From Mesorhabditis belari (taxonomy: Eukaryota; Nematoda; Chromadorea; Rhabditida; Rhabditidae), in contig CAUEEP010000928.1 in the NCBI GenBank assembly GCA_958450365.1, positions 731,501 to 795,500 on the forward strand: a DNA stretch of 64,000 bases, given 5' to 3'. Shown piece after piece: positions 50,501-62,500 of the stretch. Position 1 is the stretch's first letter; each line of letters opens with the position of its first letter. The position numbers and the translations under genes are program-made. The notes beneath the pieces were generated by a model. The model was not told where the DNA came from and ran no database searches. It worked only from the letters and a program-made list of their open reading frames with translations.

Positions 50501-53500
50501 TGGAGGCACAATTTCTGAATAGAACTCTTTTCTGATGCTTTTTGGAGACAAAACAGCTCTCACAAATATAGCAAACTGTTTTTACATCAAGCTAGCAGAT
50601 AAGCTTTAGCACAATAAATGAATCTAGTATCAAAAGAGATGGGATGAAGGGGTTAAAGAGTCAGAGCCTTCCCTCCACTCCACTCCTCTCCCCTCCCCTC
50701 CCCCCTCCGTCAATTATTCACTCACCTCTTCTTTTTTCCCCTTTTTTCATCTCATTCCTCTTTTTTCATCGATAATAGAGCTTTTCGATGTATTATTTTT
50801 GCCTCTTTACCTCTCCGCATTCCTTTTTTGTGCCCATGTATTAATTCCGACTTTTGCGCTTCAAACGGAAGTTGTTGGTGAGGATTTTGATTAGTTCTTA
50901 ACGATTTTTCTATAAATTTTTCTAAAAACCATTCCAGAACATTCACATTCACAACATTCACATTTTGAAATGTTTAGATTGCTGGACAATGTCAACGAAA
51001 GCGGCTCTCAATCCGAGCACTTTGGAAGAGGAAATGAGAGAAAGAAGGCACACAAATGAGACGATAAATGTTGTACAAAATGAACATGATGAGAATAAGG
51101 TTTGACGAGGGATTTGTGCACGATTTACAAGTAATTTTCAGGAGTCTACCTCAGCCAACGGGTTTATCACCAAAGAAGATAAAGAGAATCGGAGAGATTC
51201 AAAGGAGAAAACAGAAAATGCATTGGAACGGCAAAGCACAAAGGTTTTAAAGTTTGCAATTCTGAGTATTTTTCGTGATTAAGATCACTTAGAAGGATTG
51301 AATTTGAAAGTTTCAGACGTCACAAGACGTTGAAGCGTCGACATCGAATGCCCCTAGTGCTCAAGAGAGTCGAAGATCGAGTTTGGCCACGAAAAATCAG
51401 TAAGTCAATGGAAAAATAGTAGACCCTACCCCAGGGTAGGGCCTACTATCGGCAATGGGATACCTGTCGGTGTCACACAAAAAACACTAGTCAGCACTTC
51501 TTGAGAAAAAAGCTAAAGAAAAGTCAAAGTGGGGATCGAACTGGTGAGGTCTCGCTCTGGAAACGAACGATGCCCCACTCGGCCAAGGTCCGCAAGGGGG
51601 GCGCTAAGACCGCTCGTAAGACCCAAATGAACACATTTTCCTAACAAAACTTTAGACGCAACTCCTGCCAAATTTTCATTTAGCAAAAACGGAATATATA
51701 TATTCGGAAGCAGCATAAAATTCTGCGTCGAATGGTATAGGCCGAATAGCATTTGGCCTGTCGAAGTCGAAAGTTAGCCCTTGTTAGTTGAAAAATCTAT
51801 TGGAACCATATTGGAACCGTATTGGAACCGTATTGGAACCGTATTGGAACCGTATTGGAACCGTATTGGAACCGTATACCGTAACCATCTGTTATTTCAC
51901 ACTAGCTTTGACCGATATTTGATTTTTTAAAAATAGATTCAATGGATTTAAATCAGATAATTTGAAAAAAAAAGAAATATTAGCAGTTTGATTGCCATAT
52001 ATAAAACTATTAGTTCTTTAAAAGTTTAAAAGCAATTTTCATTTTGAATTCCGATTCCAGATCCGATCCCACCACATCTCAATCTCCAATCATCTCCCTA
52101 AAAGCTCTCCAAGAAATGGTTTGTCTTTTCATTTCGATTTCCATTTCAATTCTTTTGTTTCTTCAAATCCTCACCAAAAAACAATGCTCTCTTAGCACTT
52201 AATCAGCACACCGATCACCCTCAAGGTATTCATTCATTCATTCATTCATTCATCATAAGAAATGAAATCACGATTTAATCATTAATATATCGTTTTTGCT
52301 TTTCTGAAATCAACTAATCAAATTCTCCAAATTCCTCGATATATTTGTGTTCAAATAGTGATTTCTCAAAACTCAATTGCCTTCTTCGTGAATGGCTAAA
52401 TCTTTCCCAATTTTTCCACTCTTCTTTTTCTCTTTTTGCATGTCAAAAAAAAAAACAGCACGAACACTTTTTCTTCGCAAAGTCATAATCATTGTCAATC
52501 AACATTCAACTTACACAAAAATTTTTACATTTAAACAACTTTTGTAATGGCTTTGGCAAAAGGTTTTAACGTTAAAAGGACTTTTTTTTTAAAAAAAAGG
52601 CGTTTAGGCGTTGACAGTGTTTCTTCGAGAAAACTGGGAAAAAGCGGAACGTTTTGATTTGGTCGAAGTTTTATTGGAAAGACATCCAACACTTGGATTG
52701 GGAATCACCGTCGCTGGATATGTGCATAGGAAAGGTCGGTGTTTAATGGAAAAATGATTTCTAATTATTTCTAATTATTTCTAATAGTAAGCTACAATTA
52801 GCTTTAATATTACTGCCATTCTTCAGTCTTAAATTTTGACAGAAAACAACAACCGATCCGTACTTTTTGCTCTAGCCAAATGTGCTAGAGTACAAAATAC
52901 CGAGCGCTTATGTAAATGTTTAAATGTAATAAGTTGAAGAGCCATTGACTTTGCAAGCTTACACACCATAGTATTCGATTGTAAAATATATACTTTTATA
53001 TGTTGACTTATCTATTTTTTCCCATCTGTTAACCCAAAACGAAAAGCATGCAAAATCAGCGGAAATTCCATCGCGCCCCATTGACTTTTCCTCTCTTCTT
53101 TCCCCCTCCCGTTTTATTTCGTTTCTCATTTCTCTTCTCTAAATCTTCACCTCTCCTTTTCTTTTTCAAAGCGTGTACACATTCACAACATTGTAAGAGT
53201 GGGACAAATGCGACCTTTTTTTTGCGCACCCGGACATTTGCGCACCCGGACATTTGCGCACCTTTTTTTCCGCACCTTGCCCATTAGCGCACCTTTTTTC
53301 GCGTTTTAAAAAAGCTCTAAAAAGCTAATACTAACCAATTTCTATTCCAAAAGTTGTTTTTCTAGGTAATTTTAGGGCGTAGAATCGAAATTTTGACATA
53401 TCAGAGCTCGTGGAAACAAACGGACGGAGTTATACAAAGAGAAAAATCGACAATTTTCTGTAATTTGATCTAGCCGCTTTGTCTTTCAAATTGGTTCCAC

Positions 53501-56500
53501 ACGCTCTGTTATGTCAAAATTTCGATTCTACGCCCTAAAATTACCTAGAAAAACAACTTTTGGAATAGAAATTGGTAATTGGTTAATATTAGCTTTTTAG
53601 AGCTTTTTTAAAACGCGAAAAAAGGTGCGCTAATGGGCAAGGTGCGGAAAAAAAGGTGCACAAATGTCCGGGTGCGCAAAAAAAGTAGCATTTGTCCCAC
53701 TCCCGTAAATACCTAGATTATGCTGTAGTTATCACTTTACAAGCATAGAGCTATGTGTTGGGATCTCGTTTACTTAGTTGTACACCGATTCTTTTATGGA
53801 TTGAGGCTAGGAATAAAAAAATGATCGCCACCGGGATTCGAACCTGCGACCTCTCCCTTACCGGCCGAACGCTCTACCAATGACTAACACGTATCCTATT
53901 GCCATCAGAGTTGAGCCTTATGCCTGACTCTATATTTTAATTATCATTTGACGTAATAATTTTTCAGAAGAAATCGGTGGCGTTTTTGTGAAAAGTCTTG
54001 TGAAGGGAAGTGCCGCGGCAAAGTCGAAACTCGTTCATCAAAACGATCTCATTCTAAAGGTTTACAGGAAAATCTATTTGAAATAATACTTGCTAGATAT
54101 TAAATCACTTTTATACAGTAATTTTTAGGTAAACGGTGAATCTCTCGAGCATCTCTCACACGCCGACTCTGTGAAAACCCTTGTGAAAAGTGGGCAAAAA
54201 GTTACTCTGAGGTAAACTTTCCAAAGATCCCATTTCCATGCCATTTCCAATAGGAAAACAATTGATTGACTCTTTCAATTGATTCACTTTTAATTTGCCC
54301 ATTTTAGCCTTGTCCGTTTCCATCCGGAAAGCCCTCAAGCATTGTGTCTCACCATGCTTCAAAAACAGGTGATCAACAATCGAAAATTTTCCTATTTTTA
54401 TGTCTATTTTTCATCAGAAAATTTAAGGATTGTCAAAGATTTTCCCTTTTTTTTCTCACTTCAAAAAAAAAGAAAAGAATCCTCGTTTGTGTGTTCACAA
54501 ATTTGATTTGAATGTGGAGCGCCCATCTTTTTTTTCTCTTTTTTTTCTCTTTTGAAATACTCTTCCCCAAAAAAAGGTCTTCCCCACTTTTTCGTACTTC
54601 CAAGAAAAAGGTGAAAAATATAAAAAAATAGAAGATCGAGTTTGGCCACGAAAAATCAGTAAGTCAATGGAAAAATAGTAGACCCTACCCTGGCGGCAAT
54701 GGGATACCTGTCGGTGTCACACAAAAAACACTAGTCGGCACTTCTTGAGAAAAAAGCTAAAGAAAAGCCAAAGTGGGGATCGAACTGGTGGGGTCCCCAC
54801 TTTGGAACGATGTCCCATTCCCACTGATTTGAATGTGGAGCGCCCATCTTTTTTTCTCTTTTTTTCTCTTTTGAAATACTCTTCCCCAAAAAAAGGTCTT
54901 CCCCACTTTTTCGTACTTCCAAGAAAAAGGTGAAAAATATAAAAAAATATTTTAAAAAATATCTAGGAAACGGAAACACAAGTGATTGATGTTCAATCGT
55001 CGGATCCTGATCTTGTTGCACAATGGAAAGAAAAGATTGCAGGTTGAAAATTGTTGAAAAGACAATTTTGAGAATATCAATTTGTTAACCTACTTGAATG
55101 TGTGATTCTAGAAGTAAAATAGTAACAATTAATCATGAAATCTACGCGTAATTTTGCATAGAATAGAAGAACCATGACATTTTTAATGAAAAAATCTCTA
55201 GATTTAAAATATTTAAACGAAAAAAACCCGTAAAATCTCTGTTACATTGAATTTCAAAATCAAAAAAATAGCTCAGATTTTGGGGCTTTAACCTAAAATG
55301 TTAATTAGACAAGTATTTCATTATTTCAAAGGTTTTCAGGAGACGTGGAGATCATTCAAGCAGTGATTCGACCCGATAAAAGACATCCAGTCGGTGATGG
55401 AGGACTGGGCATTGCTTTGGAAGGAACGGTTGATGTTGTTGAAGGAGCAGCACTCTGTCCACACCATTATATTGGATCGATTCGAAGAGATGGACCAGCG
55501 GCTGGGCTTCTGCATGCAGGAGATGAGCTGCTACAGGTAGATAAAGTTTTATAAAGTCTAAAGTTTTCAAGGGATATAAAAGAGTAACTGAATAAGTAAA
55601 GGGTGCGGCATATCTGTACAGTTTGATTGACGTTTTAGTTTTCATAGTTTTGACTTTCTAAGAAAATACATTAATCTAAGCTGAAAAACAACAATTAGTC
55701 ATGAAATCTACGCGTAATTTTACATAGAATAGAAAAACCGTAACCCTTTTTTAATGAAAAATCCCTCTAGATTCAAAATATTTAAACGAAAAAAACTGTA
55801 AACTCGCTTTGGAGAAAATCGTTTTGGAAAAAGGATCCTTTTGTAAAGCGTAAGGCTTTATGCCGCACTCTACATGTGTTCGCTACCTTGGCGTAGATAA
55901 ACACTAACTGTTTTCATGTTTTTTTGATTCAAAACTTTAGGTGAATCACGTGCACGTCTATGGCGAATCACATGTAACAGTGAGAGACGCTCTATCAAGA
56001 GCCGTTGCCGCAAATGCCCCCGTTACCCTCGTTGTCGCCAGAAAGGTTTGCACTTTTCATTTAACAAACGAAATTTACATGATAAACTTTCTAAGGCTGT
56101 AAACCTTTCAGACAGAAACGATCTCAATGTGGATGCCATCAGCTGAAGCTCCACTCGGCTCGTTGCCCCTTTCCTATCCACTTCTCGCTTCAGCTAGTCA
56201 ACAAATTGCCAAGGTTAAGCAACAAAAAAAAATACATCTATTCACACACATAATGTAGTAAAAACAATACACAAATCCTAAATCTAGGGAAAACCCATCT
56301 ATATATAAACAATAATTTAACCGGTGGAATTGAACCCTTGGCCTTTCAACTAAGATACAGAGCTCTTAGCCAGTCGACCATGGCAGCCGTTAACAAATGA
56401 TTTTTAAAACAAATAACCAACTAATTGCACAATTTTATAGGCAAAATCTGATTTATGTCTGCCGAGTTGCAGTCGAGAGCCGGATGATGCTCAGGAACAG

Positions 56501-59500
56501 GTAAATGAATTTCAAATTGATTATAATTGATTAGAAATAAATGAATTGCTTTGAGAATTGATAAATATGAATTTCTTAGGATCAATGGTCTCAAAAGGGA
56601 CAACGAATGAGAGCAAGATCATTAGAACCACTTGCTGGTTTGGCTGTATGGGAATGTGTTCCATTGATGGTTTGGTTGCACAAAGACACAAAAGGATTAG
56701 GATTCTCTGTTGCTGATTATAAAGTTTGTTTCGGAATAATTTAGGAATTTCATTTTCTAGTGAAAATCAATAAGATTTTGACATTTTTAATGGCAAATGA
56801 TTTTCCTAGGATCCCCGACATCCCTCTTCGTCAGTGGTTGTCGTGCAATCGTTGGTGCCCGGTGGGGTGGCTCAAGCGGATGGGCGAATTGTTCCCGGTG
56901 ATCGCCTACTTTCTGTCAATCAACACGATCTCTCTTGTGCTAGGTAAATTTCGAGAAATTTCCTTCGAAACCACGAGTTTTCAGTCTCGAAAGAGCGGTA
57001 GCTGTTCTGAAAGCGGCTCCGATGGGCCCCGTTCGACTGTGTATCGCCAAGCCTGTGCCCATCGATGAAAGGGTTTGTGCTACAGCTTTGACTATAACTT
57101 ATGTAATAAGCTTCTTTTTACATAAGATTCTTTTTTTTTTGCCCAAAGCACCTTTCCAATGCTAAATTTGTAAACCGAGAGTCAAAAAAGCGAGCATTAT
57201 TTCTACAGGGTGCGTTATCAATTACTCGGACTCACTTCCAAGAGTCTAGCTCAGCCAAAATCAAATCAATCTCTTTGATTTTTTGAGAGATAAATTTTGA
57301 CTAGATCCCCTGCAACAGTGCTCAATATTTAATCGATTGGAGTAAACACAAATTTTATATATATGCTCTGAAAGTTGCGCTTCCGTTGGCACGTAATGGT
57401 TTTTTTTGGTATTTAAACCACCATTCTTGCCGCAACTCATTCTGAATTGGGGTTTTTCTTGCAAGGAAAGTGTCAATGAAAAGCTGGCCATGCAAAGTAA
57501 GCCGTTCAAGTTTGAAGAATCATAAGAAGAAAGGATAAAGTTCGCTGGATTCTGAAATGCACAAACAACAAATCTAGAAGCTGCTTAGGAAATGAGAAAT
57601 AGGAAATGAAATCATTCTTTTTTAAGCAGCTAGTTGCCAATTTCTAGAATTTAACGTACATTATTCAAAACTAGTAAAAGTTTTATTTAATTTGATCAAA
57701 ATGAACTTTTCTAAAAACCTCAAAAACTCGTGCCAACGGAAGCGCGACTCTCAACTTTCAGAACCTATATAAAATTTGTGTTTACTCCAATCGATTAAAT
57801 ATTGGATACTGCTACAGGGGATCTAGTCAAAATTTATTTCTGAAAAAATCAGAAAGATTGGTTTGATTTTGGCTGAGCTAGACTCTTGGAAGTGAGCCCT
57901 AGTAATTATGACGCACCCTATAGTATTTGATAAATGGCGGTGGCCATAAAAGGCTAAAAAGGGGGAATGATGTTTTGAGTCTTCACCACTCTCCTCATGC
58001 ATAATTCTTTTCTTTCCTTTCCCTCCCTTTTAGAAACCCATCAGAAACAAGGGCAATTTACATAAAAAATCCATTTGGGTTTATGTTGTCGGGCAAATCT
58101 TGGCTTTCCTTCCTTTCAACTCTTCTAAATATTGACTCTAAATATTTTTAAGTCAATTTCACATCATCATCACCTATTATTTTCACTGAAATTCACAAAT
58201 GAAGCAAAATTTCTTTATTGATTCACTCAAACTTTTTCTAGACAAGTGTTTTACTTTGTCTTACTTATTGCTTATTAGAGGATATAATTACCGTAAATAC
58301 TGTAATAGTACCCCACCCCCATAATGACGGTGCGGAGTGTTGCGTAGTCTAGCTTTGAACGAGTTTTTCTCGACACTGGTTTATGCTACAATGCGCGCTT
58401 AGGTATCAAAAAATAGCCTGAATTTCAGCTATTTTTTTGATACCAAAGACGCATTTGTTGAAAGTACGGGTGCTTTGCAAAAAATGAAATACTAAAAAAC
58501 TTTAGTTACGAGTAGTTTTCGCCTGTTTTTATTTTGCTTTGTTTTCATTTCAAAATCCCAGAGCTTAATTCTATACTACCATAAATACTGTAATAGTACC
58601 CCAGCCCCCTCGTACAGTCGCGTAGTCGCAAAAGTTTTTTAGTATTTAATTTTTTTCAAAGCGCCCGTACTTTCAACAAATGCGTCTTTGGTGTCAAAAA
58701 ATAGCTGAAATTCAGTGTCGAGAAAAACTCGTTCAAAGCTAGACTACGCAACACTCCGCACCGTCATTATGGGGCTGGGGTACTATTACAGTATTTACTA
58801 TTCTTTTTTTAAGAATATACAAATCCACATTTTTCCCACCCCCCTTCACCTCATTAATCCTTTCAAAAAAAACTATGTTTTCCGACAATTTTTTTCAACA
58901 ACTCCATTCCTCTAAGAAAGCGCAGAAAGTCAAGCAGTGCCCCTTTCTACTTCTCCTTTTTTTCTTACTTTTTACGATTAGTGCCCACTTTCTCTTTGTC
59001 TCTTCACTCTTTCAGAATATCCATTTGGATGTCGAGTGCAATTTTGACAGAAAACTCTTTTGCCCACTTAGCTTTTCAAGAGACTAACTTTAGAATCGAA
59101 CATCCATTAGATTCAAGAGATTCAAGAGCATTCTTTTGTGGAATAACTTCTTACTTCAGCACAAATCTTCTTGCATTTGACAGAATCTGTTGTTGTCTTT
59201 TTTTTCTCCTTTTCTTTCTTCGAAATCCGCAATTAGCTCTTCTCGGAGTGTGACCACATATCCATCTTTTCCTCTCTTTTTTTTCCAACAGCTTCCCACT
59301 ATGAGATTTTAGCTTAACTTTTATCCAAATATACGTAAAATAATGTTTATTTTATAATTTTAAGCTTTAAAGATCTAAATCTCTTATGTTTTGCGTAATT
59401 ATAAAATCCTCATATTGAAATCTCGTTGGGCTTCTCAGTACTTGATCTTAATTGAAATGGAGCGGCGGTGAGGGGACTAATAATTTCAATGAAATGAGGG

Positions 59501-62500
59501 AAATGGAGGGTGTTGGGGTGAGAAGTAGGGAAGAGGGTTGCAATTGATATCCAAACCTTTCTGTCTTTTCTTTTCTTTCTCTTTTACCATGTTTTCCCAT
59601 CCGATCTCAAGGGCTCATTATTTTTAGGGTGAATAGAAAAGAAAAGAGAAGAAAAGAGAAGAAAAGGGATGAAAGGGAAGGAAAAGGAAGGGGAAGCAAG
59701 GGAAGGGAAAGGAAGGGAAAGAAAGGGGCGTCGAAGAGGGCACTCCTTTCCCACTCCTCCCCCTTGGGTCTCTTATATGATGTCTATTTGTTTCTTTACC
59801 CCAAAGAGAACTCCTTTTTCGGTCATTTATCTCACTCTCGCTTTAAAGAAAGAAAAACATTCTGTAATGTTTCTAAATATAATATTACTATGAGATAGAT
59901 AAGAGGATTTGAGAGTAATAATCGGGTAATTTATGATGGTAAATCTTGATTGTTATAGTGATTAGGTAAAAGAAATTGATGATTCTCAAAGAAATGAGAA
60001 TCGAATAAGCTTTACAGCAAAAATTTCAACTTAGAATTGAAAATAGAGCTAAAATTGAAGAAATCAGCCCAACTAATCATTGAAGTTCGTTGAATATTTT
60101 AAAAGTAAAAAAAATCCTCAAAACTTTTCCCAATTCATCTAGAGTAAACGAGAAATTTCTTTCACCTTTTTTCACTTCCAATTTTCCCATATTCATTTGA
60201 TCTCTTTGTGCAATATTCTCGCTTACGATACAATCAAATATTGGGTTGATGAGTTGAAAACTGCCGGACTTTGAACTAAAATCTATTCAACATAAAACCA
60301 TTAATTCATTCCAAATAATTTCCATTATTATTGACGACTTCTGCCCATTTTACAGGCAATTTGCGGATTCCTCTTTCGTAGTAGGATTTTGGTTTGTGTG
60401 TGAGACAAGTGTGAGACTCAAAAATGGAGGACTGGAGATGTCCCAGTTTGAGTACTTTCTTCAAAAGAAACCCATTTTGGTATCAATGGAGAAGTTGTAG
60501 AGAATCAAAAATTAGGCTTATAGCCAAATTTCCAAAAAGATACACTTAGTAGTTTCGCTTAAAATGCAAGTTTTGAGAAAATTCGTGAATTTGGCATTTC
60601 TTCAAAACCAGTTTTTGAATCGTTCTGAAAATTTGGATATATGCTTCATTTTTGATTCTCTACAACTTTTCCATTGACACCAAAATGGGTTTCTTTTGAA
60701 GAAAGTGCTCAAACTGTCACCTATGACAATAGCCGGCAGTTTTCAATTCACCAACCCAATAGAAATATATAATCAAATATGATACAATCATTAGTCTACT
60801 CTCAGAGCATCTTTCTCTCATCTTTCTCTCCTCTTTCTCTCCTCTTCCTCATGCTCTCTTCCTCTACATGTCTTCCCATTCTCGATCCGGGAATCCTTGC
60901 CCTTTTCCCCAATTTTTCCCTATTTCTTCCATTTCTTCACTCTTTTCATCTAAGCTTTTCCGGGGCCCTCGGCGGCCCGTTTCCCTTTTTTCCTTTCCCC
61001 CTCTTTCCTTCCCATTTCTCCACCCTGACTCTTTCCTCCCTTTTTTTTCCTTTCCCAATCCGTTCTCTCTTGTATTTTATTTTGAATGAATCCTCCTTAA
61101 AGAAGACTTTTCTTTTTTCCCCTCTCTATTTCTTTTCCACCAGAAAATGCCAATGAATTTGTTTGCGGTTATTAGTTTTTCTTAGCTTTTTGTACATTAT
61201 ATTTAGAATCTTTCTTTTAAAATTATTGATCAAAATATAAAAACATAATCTTTTCTAAAGTTTTAAACATCTTAAAATCGTTTAGCGTTCGCTTGCCAAT
61301 GGCGGATGGCCTGTGTTGACGAGAGCTGAGAGACATTTAGCAAAGAGTGCAAGTCCGACAAGGGGAAGACAACTGGTGAGTCGAAGTCTGAGCAATTATT
61401 TTCGGTTAGACACATTGATTCGACGTTCTCAGAGTTTTTAGGAGATTTTACTTTATTCTTTTCTTTGATACCTACTCAGAACTGAGCTTTCAAAACGAAT
61501 TTGGATTTGAACATTTCCGGGGAAAGTAAAGCATCAAGTTGTAAAGAAGACAATTTTCAGTCTCGATCAATTCATTCATCAGAAGAAACGGTTTGGTTAA
61601 CAAGTGCCGATCAATATCGAGCTCTTCATCCACAGGTTTGCATATAAAAAAAAAGAAGAAATGAAAATTCAGAAATACTTGTACGTGTTTGGAAAGAAAT
61701 TTTCATTAGACACTATCTATTTCTATTGGGTTCGTGAATTGAAAACTGCTGGCTATTGTCATATGTCACAGTTTGAGCACTTTCTTCAAAAGAAACCCAT
61801 TTTGGTATCAATGGAAAAGTTGTAGAGAACCAAAAATGAAGCTTATAGCCAAATTTCCAAAAAGATACACTTAGTAGTTTCGCTTAAAATGCAAGTTTTG
61901 TGAAAATTCGTAAATTTGGCATTTCTTGAAAACCAGCTTTTAAATCGTTCTGCAAATTTGGATATAAGCTTGATTTTTGATTCTCTACAACTTTTCCATT
62001 GACACCAAAATGGGTTTCTTTTGAAGAAAGTGCTCAAACTGTCACTATGACAATAGCCGGCAGTTTTCAATTCACCAACCTTTGACTTTCAACAACAATA
62101 TTCCTTTCAAAAAGAGTGAAGTTGGTTTTGAGTTTGTTTGGGAAAAAAGGAAAAAAAAGGGAACTTTTAAAGTCAAACTAGTTATCACTTTGTGATTGGT
62201 GAAGTTAAGCACAAATCATTTTCAATCATCGAGAATTTAAGCAAGCATTTATCAAATATTTTCAAGAAAATCTTTAAAAGCTAATCTTTGATTCAAAGTG
62301 ATTCAAAGTTTTGTGTTCTTGGGGGAAATGGCTAAGTCGGACAAAGTTCGGCAAGTTTACTTTGTGCTCTCTGACACATTTGTTGAGTTTGCCAGCGAGT
62401 GTGTGTGTGTGTGTGTTTTTGATGAGAGCGCAAAGTACGAGCTGAGCTTTCAATTGCCATACTTGGTGCTTATCTGTATGAGTAGGAGTGTTTGTTCTTT

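Noticed and set aside
53820..53905. Functional tRNA gene on the minus strand
   Set aside because: A and B boxes are good, but the acceptor and anticodon stems do not pair.
60779..61156. Plus-strand 125-codon Ser/Phe/Leu-rich frame
   Set aside because: A pyrimidine tract in the large mpz-1 intron; no domain or splice support.
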